A stretch of DNA of 64,000 bases, taken from contig NZ_LJSD01000037.1 of assembly GCF_001303895.1 (NCBI RefSeq), forward strand, positions 186,001 through 250,000, read 5' to 3'. This document shows positions 1 to 8,387 of the stretch, piece after piece; the stretch's first letter is position 1; each line of letters opens with the position of its first letter. A program made the translations under genes and the position numbers. Under the pieces are notes generated by a model. The model searched no databases, was not told the origin of the DNA, and saw only the letters and a program-made list of their open reading frames with translations. This DNA comes from Mesorhizobium sp. 1M-11. Its GTDB lineage: Bacteria > Pseudomonadota > Alphaproteobacteria > Rhizobiales > Rhizobiaceae.

Positions 1-989
1 CGCTGTTCCTGACGCTCGATCCAGCGACCGTCGATGTCAACGTGCATCCGGCCAAGGCAGACGTGCGCTTCCGCGATCCCGGCCTGGTGCGCGGCTTGAT
101 CGTCGGCGCGATCCGCGAGGCGCTGACGAGCGCCGGTGTGCGGGCGGCAACAACCGGAGCCGCCGGCATGATGGCCGCTTTCAGGCCCGGGGCTACGAGC
201 TTCGACCATGGCGGCCCGACCAACGGCCATCGCAGCTACGAAGCGGCTTATCGCACTTCCGGACCGGTGGGATTCGATGCCATGCGCTCGCTGCAGCGGC
301 CGCTCGATATGGGCTTTCGCGAACACGACCAGCAGGCCTTCGACACCGGACCAGCGGTGAGTGCCGATGCCCGCGCCAGCCAGGTAGAGGCCACCGAAAC
401 CCTGCTGGGAGCGACGCTGGGCGCCGCGCGCGCGCAGGTGCATGAAAACTACATCGTCGCGCAAACCAGGGATTCGCTGGTCATCGTCGACCAGCATGCC
501 GCGCATGAGCGGCTGGTCTATGAGGCGCTGAAAAATGCGCTGCATTCCCGCCCGGTGCCTGCGCAGATGCTGCTTCTGCCGGAAATCGTCGACCTGCCCG
601 AAGACGACGCCGAACGGCTGGCCGTGCATGCCGAGACGCTAAAGCGCTTCGGCCTTGGCGTCGAGCGTTTCGGTCCGGGAGCGATCGCTGTGCGCGAAAC
701 ACCAGCAATGCTGGGCGAAACCGATGTCCAGCAGCTTGTCCGCGACCTGGCGGACGAGATCGCCGACAACGACACCACCGAAACGCTGACGGAGCGCCTC
801 TATCACATCGCCGCCACCATGGCCTGCCACGGCTCGGTGCGCTCGGGCCGCCTGCTCAAGCCCGACGAAATGAACGCTCTGCTGCGCCAGATGGAGGCGA
901 CACCGGGATCCGGTACGTGTAACCACGGCCGCCCGACCTATATCGAATTGAAGCTGGCCGACATCGAGCGATTGTTCGGCAGGCGATAA
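1..989 (+). CDS. mutL: DNA mismatch repair protein MutL, C-terminal part
   Basis: The gene enters from the left edge; the frame is open from base 3, giving 328 visible residues. MutL couples mismatch recognition by MutS to strand removal. The first residues ([13 protein letters not shown]) are the end of the conserved N-terminal ATPase/transducer region. A variable linker follows, then the C-terminal dimerisation domain from about visible residue 125. That domain carries [21 protein letters not shown] and the terminal CNHGRPT, which match the metal-binding endonuclease motifs of MutL proteins that nick DNA themselves; E. coli MutL lacks them. The gene converges on the permease gene downstream, with 15 bases between the two stop codons. 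Identity is secure; nicking activity is inferred from the motifs. Confidence 0.95.
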   Translation, partial: LFLTLDPATVDVNVHPAKADVRFRDPGLVRGLIVGAIREALTSAGVRAATTGAAGMMAAFRPGATSFDHGGPTNGHRSYEAAYRTSGPVGFDAMRSLQRPLDMGFREHDQQAFDTGPAVSADARASQVEATETLLGATLGAARAQVHENYIVAQTRDSLVIVDQHAAHERLVYEALKNALHSRPVPAQMLLLPEIVDLPEDDAERLAVHAETLKRFGLGVERFGPGAIAVRETPAMLGETDVQQLVRDLADEIADNDTTETLTERLYHIAATMACHGSVRSGRLLKPDEMNALLRQMEATPGSGTCNHGRPTYIELKLADIERLFGRR

Positions 990-1004
990 AAGCCTCCCTT
1001 CAGC

Positions 1005-1898
1005 CTATCGCTTCATGTTGACGATGATCACGCCGCCGAGTGCCAGCACGCCGCCGATGATGCCAAGCGTCGTCGGCACCTCACCGAGCCAGGCGAAGCC
1101 GATCACCGTCGCCACCGGTGAAACCAGATAGAGGTAGTTGGAGGCACGTGCGGCCGGCAGGCGCGACAGGGCTGTCGCCCAGGCGGCGTAGGAGATGAAG
1201 CTCGGGATGATGCCGAGATAGATGACCGCGCCGAGGCCTGCCGTGTCGGCATGTGAAGCCTGGACAAGGCTTTCGGGAAAGAACGGCGCCAAGCACAGCG
1301 CGCCGAGCACCATGTTCCATGCCGAAACCGTCAGCGGATGATGACGTGAAAACAGTGGCTTCTGCACGATCGTGTTGACAGAGGAACACAGCGCCGAGCC
1401 CAGGATCAGCAACGCGCCGGTGTTGAACGTCAGTCCGTTGCCCTCACCCATGGCGATGACGCCGATGCCGGCGAAAGAGACGAACGTGCCCAGCCAGGCC
1501 AGTACCGGGAATCGCTCGCCGAGCAGGAACATCGCCATGATGGCCGTGAAGATCGGGCTGACATTGATGATGAAAGCTGCCGCTCCGGCCGACACGGTGG
1601 TCTCGCCGATATTCAGCATCGCCGTGTAAAGCGCGACAAAAATCGCGCCGCCGACGCCGAAGCGCCACAGCTCGTTGAGCTTGGGCAATGCCGGACGTTT
1701 GATCGCGAGGAAGATCGCGGCGGGCACGGCGGCAATGGCAAAGCGCAGCGCGCCGAGTTCCAGCGGTCCGAACGCAGCGAGACCGGCGCGGATCGCCGGA
1801 AAGGCAGATGCCCAACCGACCACGGTGAGTGCCACGGCCAGCATTGCGGTGACATCTGTCCGTTGTTCCGAATTCGCCATGCTCATTGGTGCACTCAT
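1005..1898 (-). CDS. DMT-superfamily (EamA) permease
   Basis: A 297-residue integral membrane protein of the drug/metabolite transporter superfamily. It has about ten hydrophobic segments arranged as two EamA halves; conserved patches include VVGWASAFPAIRAGL near the N-terminus and the SPIFTAIMAMFLLGERFP end of the first half. The ATG at 1898 is preceded by GGAG at suitable spacing. An upstream in-frame start would add 41 hydrophilic residues not expected in the family, so it was not used. The gene is divergent from a GcvA-like LysR regulator 86 bases away, the usual arrangement of an inducible exporter and its regulator. Members export amino acids or other small metabolites; the substrate cannot be read from the sequence. 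Confidence 0.88.
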   Translation of the reverse strand: MSAPMSMANSEQRTDVTAMLAVALTVVGWASAFPAIRAGLAAFGPLELGALRFAIAAVPAAIFLAIKRPALPKLNELWRFGVGGAIFVALYTAMLNIGETTVSAGAAAFIINVSPIFTAIMAMFLLGERFPVLAWLGTFVSFAGIGVIAMGEGNGLTFNTGALLILGSALCSSVNTIVQKPLFSRHHPLTVSAWNMVLGALCLAPFFPESLVQASHADTAGLGAVIYLGIIPSFISYAAWATALSRLPAARASNYLYLVSPVATVIGFAWLGEVPTTLGIIGGVLALGGVIIVNMKR

Positions 1899-1984
1899 CG
1901 TCTTTCTCCACGCCAACTGTTGGTCGCGGTCGCAGAAAACGCTTTTCCGGTGCCGTTGACAAACGACGAAATCGAGGATGAGCT

Positions 1985-2917
1985 GTGAGTATGGATCACA
2001 GCTTGGATGTACTGCCTCCACTCGAAACCCTGCGCGCCTTCGACGCAGCGGCCAAGACAGGCAGCTTTTCAGCCGCTGCGGAGAAGCTCAACGTCACCCA
2101 TGGCGCGGTCAGCCGCCAGATTGCGCGGCTGGAAGACTGGTTCGGTCTGAAGTTGTTCGAGCGCGGCGCGCGTGGCGTCTCGTTGACCATCGAAGGCAAT
2201 AGGCTGCATCTGCGCACCAGCGAGGCCTTTGCGCTGATCGCCTCCAATTCCGACCGCTGGGTCGAACCTAGAGGCTCCGCGGTGGTGCGACTGGCGACCA
2301 TTCCTTCCATCAGCGGACTCTGGCTGATGCCGCGCATGGCGCAACTGGAAAGCGGTGATCCGAAGATCAGGATCGTGCTCGATGTCGACAACCGCCAGAT
2401 CGACCTCGCCGACGAAGGCATTGACCTTTCCATCCGCTGCGGGCGTGGGCGCATACCCGAGCGCATCGCCATGCAATTGTTCGAGGAACACATGTTCCCG
2501 ATCGCCTCACCGGAACTGGCGAAGGAGATTGATACCGGCGACGCCGCGCGGCTCCTGAAGTACCCGCTGATCCACGATTCCGACGCCGCCGGCTGGCGCG
2601 CCTGGTTCGGCGAACAAGGCGTCGACTACCGTCCCCGCCCGCAGGATCGCCGTTTCGAGGATTATAATCTTGTGCTGGATGCCGCCGCCTATGGGCTCGG
2701 CATTGCGCTTGCCCGACCGCCTCTGGCCGAAGGCCAGGTCGCGGCAGGACGCGTTGTGGCCGTCGACAAGCGTACAGCACTCAATCCCGTGTCCTATTGG
2801 CTCGATCGCCCGGTCGGAAAACCGCGTGCCGCAGCCGCTGAACTCGCCCGACGTATCGCCGATGCGGCTAGCGTGCCGTCCGAACGCTTCCAGAGCTTTC
2901 TGGCCGCCGAGCGCTAA
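1985..2917 (+). CDS. LysR-family transcriptional regulator (GcvA-like)
   Basis: A 310-residue LysR-type regulator. The winged helix-turn-helix spans about residues 10-70 (SFSAAAEKLNVTHGAVSRQI), followed by a linker helix and a periplasmic-binding-protein-like effector domain from about residue 95. The opening LPPLETLRAFDAAAKTGSF is typical of the GcvA group. The start is GTG at 1985, with GAGG seven bases upstream; an ATG two codons later is the alternative. It is transcribed away from the DMT permease and probably controls that gene and itself from the shared 86-base gap. The effector is unknown. Confidence 0.9.
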   Translation: MSMDHSLDVLPPLETLRAFDAAAKTGSFSAAAEKLNVTHGAVSRQIARLEDWFGLKLFERGARGVSLTIEGNRLHLRTSEAFALIASNSDRWVEPRGSAVVRLATIPSISGLWLMPRMAQLESGDPKIRIVLDVDNRQIDLADEGIDLSIRCGRGRIPERIAMQLFEEHMFPIASPELAKEIDTGDAARLLKYPLIHDSDAAGWRAWFGEQGVDYRPRPQDRRFEDYNLVLDAAAYGLGIALARPPLAEGQVAAGRVVAVDKRTALNPVSYWLDRPVGKPRAAAAELARRIADAASVPSERFQSFLAAER

Positions 2918-3021
2918 CCACCCTGCAATTTCCTGGCAAGCGCGTCGCCCGCCACAACGATTTGTGCCCGTGGCAACCCGGCACCCCGAGCCCTGGCCGG
3001 CTTCGAACCACTTGAGCCTGC

Positions 3022-3090
3022 AAAGCAATTCCAGGAAAAGTGTGTAACGGGTTTCCGTCCGGAATTGCGTAAAAACAATGAGTTGAAGCG
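3022..3090 (+). repeat. Dispersed palindromic repeat, family A (partial copy)
   Basis: Begins AAAGCAATTCCAGGAAAAGT and continues TTTCCGTCCGGAATTGCGTA, where the AGCAATTCC and GGAATTGC ends pair. Related copies lie near 15.6, 23.3, 39.7 and 52.2 kb, all in the same orientation. This copy sits between the LysR gene and the tail-anchored protein gene and lacks a clear right-hand AGAGCGTTTCC...CGCTCT hairpin. It resembles intergenic mosaic elements of rhizobia. Confidence 0.8.
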
Positions 3091-3103
3091 TGTTCGTTAG
3101 AAA

Positions 3104-3706
3104 CTAAAACACCAGTAGGACGACCAGCAGCAACAACGCGAACGCCGCAAGCCCAAAGCCTAGCGCGCGGCCACTGAACACCGCTTTCAGCGGAACTTCC
3201 TTCGATTTCTCGCGCGTTGCTTTCGCTTGCGCGGGGCGCCGCCTTCCGATCGCAACCTCGTCCGTCCGCGCCTGTCCAGCCGCGGCCGAAAGCGGCAAGG
3301 CAAGCGCATAAGCCGGCATGGGTTGGGCGCGGATGCTGGAAGCCGCGTCGTCTCGAGCAACCGGCTGCCCTGAGAGGGGCTGGGGGCCGGTTTCCGCGTC
3401 AGCGCCTCTCGCCAACGACGGGCGCGAGCCGATCGACGACGTTTCGGTTTCCTGCAGTTCGAACGCTGCTCGGTAGGCTTCGATGATCCGCGACGAAGCT
3501 TCCTTCTGCGCTGCTGCATTTCCAGCCGGCACGACGAGCGGCGGCGCCAGCGACGCCATCGGCTCGGCGCCGAGTGGCGGGCGTGGCGTCGCCAATGTCC
3601 TGATCAAGGCCGCCTTGGCTGGATCGGACCGCGCCGTCTGCAACGGCACATCGCCGGCGGTTGCCTGCTTGAGCAGCGAAGCAAGACGGGAGATGGCAGT
3701 GACCAT
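3104..3706 (-). CDS. Hypothetical tail-anchored membrane protein
   Basis: A 200-residue protein of unrecognised family. The first ~165 residues are hydrophilic, rich in Ala, Pro and Arg, and probably disordered. A basic stretch (AKATREKSKEVPLK) precedes a single C-terminal hydrophobic segment of about 20 residues (LGFGLAAFALLLLVVLLVF) that ends the protein. This is the architecture of a tail-anchored inner-membrane protein facing the cytoplasm. The ATG at 3706 is preferred over GTG nine codons earlier because a weak GGA lies upstream of it. The gene is divergent from the DUF2093 gene. Codon-position composition looks coding, but no function can be assigned. Confidence 0.6.
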   Translation of the reverse strand: MVTAISRLASLLKQATAGDVPLQTARSDPAKAALIRTLATPRPPLGAEPMASLAPPLVVPAGNAAAQKEASSRIIEAYRAAFELQETETSSIGSRPSLARGADAETGPQPLSGQPVARDDAASSIRAQPMPAYALALPLSAAAGQARTDEVAIGRRRPAQAKATREKSKEVPLKAVFSGRALGFGLAAFALLLLVVLLVF

Positions 3707-3849
3707 GGCGATCCGACAGGCGTTTTGCTCCACAATAAGCCGTCAGAGTTGTGCGAAGCTGGCCCCACGCTTGACCTTGTCCGCGTTTTATGGCGGAAAC
3801 GCCGAAGGTCACGAACTCAACAAGACCATATGAACACAGGTCTGTCGCG

Positions 3850-4083
3850 ATGATGAACCGTTTCGAAGGCCCCGGTGGCCGGGAAGCCCGCATCCGCTAT
3901 CTCGATGGCGATTTCCAGGTCACCAGCCCGGGCGCCTTCGTGCGCTGCGCCGTAACCGGCGAGAGCATCGCCCTGGACGAGTTGAAATACTGGAGCGTCG
4001 CCAGGCAGGAGCCCTATGTCAGCGCCGCCGCCTCCCTGCAGCGCGAAATCGAAGCCAATCCGGATTTACGCAAGCGTAAGTGA
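3850..4083 (+). CDS. DUF2093 domain-containing small protein
   Basis: A 77-residue protein matching the alphaproteobacterial DUF2093 family. Conserved stretches visible are MNRFEGPGGREARIRYLDGD, PGAFVRCAVTGE and LDELKYWSVARQEPY. The ATG is chosen because it begins the conserved block and is preceded by ACAGG; a second ATG follows directly. The family is uncharacterised. A lone Cys in RCAVTG and an acidic/aromatic pattern are the only notable residues. The gene converges on lpxK with a short gap. Confidence 0.85.
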   Translation: MMNRFEGPGGREARIRYLDGDFQVTSPGAFVRCAVTGESIALDELKYWSVARQEPYVSAAASLQREIEANPDLRKRK

Positions 4084-4125
4084 CCAATGGCGATTCCCTT
4101 GCGGGAAGAAGAAGAGGAGCCGTGC

Positions 4126-5154
4126 TTACCCGCCGATCCGCCGTCTTCGCCATGCTTCGAGCGTCTCATCGACAATACGCTGCGGCGTGTGGTCGGGCTC
4201 GAATACCGTCTCGATTTCGAGCACGCTGAGTTTTTCAAGGAATCCGGGCGGGGTCGTGCCGTGACGCAGGCGTGCGGCATCCTTGGCAGTGGTGACGAGG
4301 CCGAGATCCGCCGCCTTGGCGGTGGAGAGCAGTTCCGCCAGTTCGTCCTCGGCATAGACGTGATGATCTGGGAATGAACGGCTGAGTGCCACTTTGCCGC
4401 CGGCCTCCGCCACCGTGTCGTAGAATTTTTCCGGATGGCCGATGCCCGCGAAGGCCAGCAGCCGTTTGCCGGCAAGTGCCTTGGCGTCGCGCGGCCGGGC
4501 GCGTGCGGCAAAGATCGGCTTGCCGGCACGTGCAGCCTGCCGCACGACAGCGTCGGCAGCGGTGCCCTCGCCCATCCTGAGCAGCGCATTCGCGTAAAGA
4601 AGCTGGGTCAGAACCGGTGCCCTGAGCGGCCCACCTGGAATGACACGACCGTTGCCCAGCCCATAACGGGCATCCACCACGACCAGCGCGAAATCGATGT
4701 GAACGCGCGCGCTCTGGAAGCCGTCGTCCATGATGAGGAAGTCGCAGCCCTCTTTTTCGATCAGCATGCGCGCACCAGCGGCGCGGTTCGGCGATACCGC
4801 CACCGGCGCGTGTTCAGCCAGAAGCAGCGGCTCGTCACCGACATGTTTGGCCGCATCGTTGTGCGGATCGACGATATGCGGCTCGGCAAAAGAGCCGCCG
4901 TGACCACGCGACAGGAATCCGGGTTTCAACCCTTGCTGCCGCGCATGCCCTGCCAACGCGATGGCGACTGGAGTCTTGCCGGAACCGCCAACCGTGAAAT
5001 TTCCAACGCAAAGCACTGGTACGTCGATCTTTTCGCGTTTCGCGGAGCGCATGCGGCGACCAGCGATCGCGCCGTAGATCCAGGACAATGGCGACAGTGC
5101 ACGGGCGCGCCAATCCGGTTTTTCCCACCAGAACGGCGGCGCTTCGCTCGCCAT
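4126..5154 (-). CDS. lpxK: Tetraacyldisaccharide 4'-kinase LpxK
   Basis: A 342-residue inner-membrane-associated kinase that phosphorylates the 4' position of the tetraacyl disaccharide to give lipid IVA. Diagnostic elements are an N-terminal amphipathic/hydrophobic segment (ALSPLSWIYGAIAGRRM), the Walker A variant GNFTVGGSGKTPVAIAL near residue 55, the LSRGHGG motif, HVGDEPLLLA, and DDGFQ near residue 142 (Walker B region). Length is normal for the family. It lies two bases after waaA and is the last gene of the leftward lipid A/envelope operon. Confidence 0.97.
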   Translation of the reverse strand: MASEAPPFWWEKPDWRARALSPLSWIYGAIAGRRMRSAKREKIDVPVLCVGNFTVGGSGKTPVAIALAGHARQQGLKPGFLSRGHGGSFAEPHIVDPHNDAAKHVGDEPLLLAEHAPVAVSPNRAAGARMLIEKEGCDFLIMDDGFQSARVHIDFALVVVDARYGLGNGRVIPGGPLRAPVLTQLLYANALLRMGEGTAADAVVRQAARAGKPIFAARARPRDAKALAGKRLLAFAGIGHPEKFYDTVAEAGGKVALSRSFPDHHVYAEDELAELLSTAKAADLGLVTTAKDAARLRHGTTPPGFLEKLSVLEIETVFEPDHTPQRIVDETLEAWRRRRIGG

Positions 5155-5156
5155 GC

Positions 5157-6473
5157 TCAGCGGCCTCCCGCCACCTTGAGGCGGGCCTTGACGACAAGCG
5201 GCTGGATATAGGGCTCCAGCGCCCTCTGCGTGGTAGCCAACGCGCCGCGCATCTGCTCGACGGTCGCCGCGCCTGCCGCCATCATCTCGCGGCGTGCGGT
5301 TTCATTGGTGAGCAGGAAATTGACAGCGCCGGCCAGCATCGGTCGATCACGCACCAACTTGGCGGCGCCGGCATCCAACAGCTTTTGATAGGAATCGCGG
5401 AAATTCTGCACGTTGCGGCCGGCGAGCACCGCTGTGTCGAGCATGGCCGGCTCCAGCGGATTCTGCCCGCCCTCCGAGGTCAGGGAACGACCGACAAAGG
5501 CGATCTCGGTGAGCCTGAGATAAAGCCCCATTTCACCGATCGTATCGCCGAGCAGGATGTCGACATCGGGCGTGATCTGGTCGTCGAGGCTGCGCCGTGC
5601 GACCGTAAGCCCCATGCCGGCAAGCGTCTCGACAAGGTCTCCCGCACGCTCGGGATGGCGCGGCACGATGATGCTGAGCAGGCCGGGATGGCGCGACGCC
5701 AGCGTCTTGTGCACTTCGGCGGCGATCACCTCCTCGCCGTCATGGGTCGAGATGGCAGCCCAGGTCGGGCGCCCATCGATCTGACGGCTGAGCAGGGTAA
5801 GCTCGCCTTCGTCCACTGGCGGTGGCGGCGTATCCACCTTGAGGTTGCCGGAAACCGTCACCGGCCGCGCGCCGAGCGCCCGGAAACGCTCGCCATCGAC
5901 TTCCGATTGAGCGACAACATGGGCGAGGTTCTCGAACAAAGCCTCGGCGATGTTGGAACGCTTCTTCCACGAAGCGAAGGAACGATCGGACAGGCGCCCG
6001 TTGACCAGCACTTGCGGCACGCTGCGCGCACCGAGTTCCAGGATGGTGTTCGGCCAGATCTCGGACTCGGCGATGATGACAAGATCCGGGTACCAGTGGT
6101 TGAGGAAGCGGCTCACCGCCGGTCTCAGATCCAGTGGCACATACTGATGAATGACACGCTCGCCCAGCCGTTCCGCGACCAGCTTGGCTGAAGTGACGGT
6201 TCCGGTGGTCAGCACCACCGTAACGCCGTAGTCGAGGATCGATCGGACCAGCGGCACCACCGCATTGGTTTCGCCAACACTTGCTGCATGCACCCAGATC
6301 AGCGGCCCATCGGGCCTGGACCGGCTGGCGACGCCGTAGCGTTCGCGGCTGCGAGTACGGTCTTCCTTCCCCTTGGAAGCCCGCCACGCGACATAGGGGC
6401 CGGCGAGCGGATAGGCGGCCGAGCCGGCGGCGCGGTAGAGCGACAGCATCATGCGGGCCCACCGCTCGCTCAT
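5157..6473 (-). CDS. waaA: 3-deoxy-D-manno-octulosonic acid (Kdo) transferase WaaA
   Basis: A 438-residue GT30-family glycosyltransferase that adds Kdo from CMP-Kdo to lipid IVA at the inner membrane. The N-terminal half carries WVHAASVGETNAVVPLVR with the conserved Glu of the SVGE motif. The C-terminal half contains a GT-B donor-binding region with PRHPERAGD and the G-QNPLEPA signature (GGQNPLEPAML). The ATG at 6473 overlaps the stop of the upstream acyltransferase gene (ATGA), which fixes the start; the frame stays open further upstream but that is not coding. It sits between the DUF374 acyltransferase and lpxK. Confidence 0.96.
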   Translation of the reverse strand: MSERWARMMLSLYRAAGSAAYPLAGPYVAWRASKGKEDRTRSRERYGVASRSRPDGPLIWVHAASVGETNAVVPLVRSILDYGVTVVLTTGTVTSAKLVAERLGERVIHQYVPLDLRPAVSRFLNHWYPDLVIIAESEIWPNTILELGARSVPQVLVNGRLSDRSFASWKKRSNIAEALFENLAHVVAQSEVDGERFRALGARPVTVSGNLKVDTPPPPVDEGELTLLSRQIDGRPTWAAISTHDGEEVIAAEVHKTLASRHPGLLSIIVPRHPERAGDLVETLAGMGLTVARRSLDDQITPDVDILLGDTIGEMGLYLRLTEIAFVGRSLTSEGGQNPLEPAMLDTAVLAGRNVQNFRDSYQKLLDAGAAKLVRDRPMLAGAVNFLLTNETARREMMAAGAATVEQMRGALATTQRALEPYIQPLVVKARLKVAGGR

Positions 6474-7264
6474 CGCGTATCCACCAGATGATAGGCTTTC
6501 GTCGTAACGGCATTGAGCGCGTCCGTGAGTTCGACGCGCTTGCGCTCCATCTCGGCCTCGTCGGCGTTGTTCGCCACGAAGATCGGCTCGCCGGCCGCGA
6601 CCGCCGAACGGCCAAACGGCAGGTTGATGGTTGTCTTGTCCCAGCTCTTCTCCAGCACCTTGCGGCGGCTGGTGGCAAGGGCTGCCGGAATGATCGGACG
6701 GCCCGACAGCTTGGCAAGCAGGATGACACCGAGGCCGGCATCGCGTGGCGTGCCATGCGGAATGTCGGCTATCATGCAGACATTCTTGCCGGCCATCAGG
6801 GATTTCTTCAGTGCGATCAGTGCCTTGGCGCCACCCTTGTCGATATGGCGGGCATCCGCCCGGCCGCCGGAACCGCGCACGGTCTCGATACCGAAGCGCT
6901 CGATCACCTGTGCGTTGATCTCGGCGTCGGCACTGCGCGACACCATGGCAACCAGCCCGCGCTTCGAGGGGTAGAAGGCCGGCATCAGGATATGCTGGCC
7001 ATGCCACAGCGCGATGATGCCAGGCTCGATGCCTTCATATTCCTTGTCGCTGAATTTGGCGGACTGGGCGAGGCGCGGATTGGTGAGCCGGATAAAGCGC
7101 ATGGTCAGCGTGAACAGGCTGACGATCAGGCTCTTGACGAAACGCGATTGCGCGAGCGGCTCGCGCACCTTCTTCCACAGCGGCTTCAGCGCGCTGTTGG
7201 AGCGCTTCCTTTCGGCCGCGGGCCGATCAGCCTGCGGTTTCGCCACGTGCTCTTCCATCGTCAC
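6470..7264 (-). CDS. DUF374 lysophospholipid acyltransferase-family protein
   Basis: A 264-residue protein of the DUF374 branch of the acyltransferase superfamily. After a basic N-terminal stretch and a hydrophobic segment (VSLFTLTMRFIRLT), the core shows ALWHGQHILMPAF, VSRSADAEINAQVIERFG, TVRGSGGRADARH, ADIPHGTPRDAGLGVILLAK and GRPIIPAALA. The WHGQH block takes the place of the classical HX4D catalytic motif. Its position directly before waaA and lpxK suggests a role in acylating a lipid A precursor or related envelope lipid; this is inference. The start is GTG in a GTGA overlap with the DUF4170 gene, with an ATG two codons later as the alternative. Confidence 0.88.
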   Translation of the reverse strand: MTMEEHVAKPQADRPAAERKRSNSALKPLWKKVREPLAQSRFVKSLIVSLFTLTMRFIRLTNPRLAQSAKFSDKEYEGIEPGIIALWHGQHILMPAFYPSKRGLVAMVSRSADAEINAQVIERFGIETVRGSGGRADARHIDKGGAKALIALKKSLMAGKNVCMIADIPHGTPRDAGLGVILLAKLSGRPIIPAALATSRRKVLEKSWDKTTINLPFGRSAVAAGEPIFVANNADEAEMERKRVELTDALNAVTTKAYHLVDTR

Positions 7265-7506
7265 GCGCTGGCCTGACCCTGCGGGTCGAGCAGGCGATGC
7301 AGATGCACGACGAAATAGCGCATATGCGCGTTGTCGACGCTGGCCTGCGCCTTGGATTTCCAGGCGTTCAGCGCCGACTGGTAGTCGGGATAGATGCCGA
7401 CGATGTCGAGTGCATCGAGATCGCGGAACTCGCTGCCGCCAAGTGACGTCAGTTCACCACCGAACACCAGGTGCAGGAGCTGTTTCTTTCCGTCTTCCCC
7501 GGTCAT
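7261..7506 (-). CDS. DUF4170 domain-containing small protein
   Basis: An 81-residue protein matching the alphaproteobacterial DUF4170 family. It has an N-terminal LLHLVFGGEL strand, a DIVGIYPDY segment, a helix ALNAWKSKAQASVDNAHMRY, and a terminal YFVVHLHRLLDP. The fold looks like a small alpha/beta protein. It is consistently found next to lipid A genes in rhizobia, as here, where its stop overlaps the acyltransferase start. No function is established. Confidence 0.85.
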   Translation of the reverse strand: MTGEDGKKQLLHLVFGGELTSLGGSEFRDLDALDIVGIYPDYQSALNAWKSKAQASVDNAHMRYFVVHLHRLLDPQGQASA

Positions 7507-7515
7507 GTCCGTCCT

Positions 7516-7550
7516 TCACATCATGTGATTTGGTGCTTGGTCTAGACCAA
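7516..7550. promoter_or_regulatory. Two adjacent palindromes upstream of the DUF4170 gene
   Basis: TCACATCATGTGA (7516-7528) and the perfect 14-base palindrome TTGGTCTAGACCAA (7537-7550) lie within 45 bases upstream of the DUF4170 start, in the only sizeable gap (74 bases) of the leftward envelope operon. They could be operators for an internal promoter serving DUF4170, the acyltransferase, waaA and lpxK. No known regulator site is recognised. Confidence 0.4.
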
Positions 7551-7580
7551 AGCCGCTAATTTTGAAACCTATGAAACGCC

Positions 7581-8387
7581 TCAGCCGGCGTGGCCGGAAA
7601 TCACGCTTGCCATCATGGCAAGCATTTCACCACTTCCGGCGGCCAGCGCACCATGGCTGACCTTTTCCTTGCCGAAGGCAGGCGTGGAACCCTGGCTGTC
7701 GACCAGCCGCCCGCCGGCTTCGCGCAGGATGAGCTCGGCGGCGGCGATGTCCCAGTCATGCGCATTGGGCTTGACGAAGGTGGCGTCGAGGCTGCCTTTG
7801 GCGATCATCGCCAGCCTGTAAGCCAAGGAAGGGATGTAGGCGGTGCGCTTCAACCGCCCCTGCCAGGCCTGCGGCACAAGATCCTGCAGGGCTTTCGGGC
7901 CAGCCAGCTCAGCAACGGCCGGAATGTCGCGGACCTTGACCCGCTGGCCATTGAGGAAGGCGCCTGTGTCGGGCGTCGCCCAGTAGGTCTCATCAGCCGC
8001 GGGGCATTCGAGCACGCCGGCGATCGACTTGCCGTCTTCGACCACGGCCACACTGACACACCAGAATTTCTGACCGTCGAGAAAACCGCGCGTGCCATCG
8101 ATGGGATCGACGACGAAGATACGGCGCGCCTTCAGACGCTCCGGGCCGTCAGCGGTTTCCTCCGACAGCCAGCCATAATCAGGCCGGGCCGCCAGCAGCG
8201 TGTTGCGCAGATAGGTGTCGGCGGCATAGTCGGCTTCGCTTACCGGAGAGGTCCCGCCCTTCATCCACACTTCCGGGTTCTTGCCGAAATAGCGCAGCGC
8301 GATCGCGCCAGCCTCGCGCGCGGCGTCGCGCAGCAAGGCAAGGTCTTCATCGGCGCTGGTGAGGCCGGCTGCGTCAACTTCCGGCAA
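7581..8387 (-). CDS. Inositol monophosphatase-family phosphatase (CysQ-like 3'(2'),5'-bisphosphate nucleotidase)
   Basis: A 268-residue magnesium-dependent phosphatase. The family metal site is complete: WLSEE (conserved Glu near residue 75), DPIDGTRGFLDG near residue 94, and the second signature HDWDIAAAELILREAGGRL near residue 215. Sequence around DGTRGF resembles CysQ/HisN-type enzymes acting on adenosine bisphosphate or a small sugar phosphate; which one cannot be settled by eye. It overlaps the 3' end of pmbA by 14 bases and is probably translationally coupled to it. Cytoplasmic. Confidence 0.87.
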   Translation of the reverse strand: MPEVDAAGLTSADEDLALLRDAAREAGAIALRYFGKNPEVWMKGGTSPVSEADYAADTYLRNTLLAARPDYGWLSEETADGPERLKARRIFVVDPIDGTRGFLDGQKFWCVSVAVVEDGKSIAGVLECPAADETYWATPDTGAFLNGQRVKVRDIPAVAELAGPKALQDLVPQAWQGRLKRTAYIPSLAYRLAMIAKGSLDATFVKPNAHDWDIAAAELILREAGGRLVDSQGSTPAFGKEKVSHGALAAGSGEMLAMMASVISGHAG

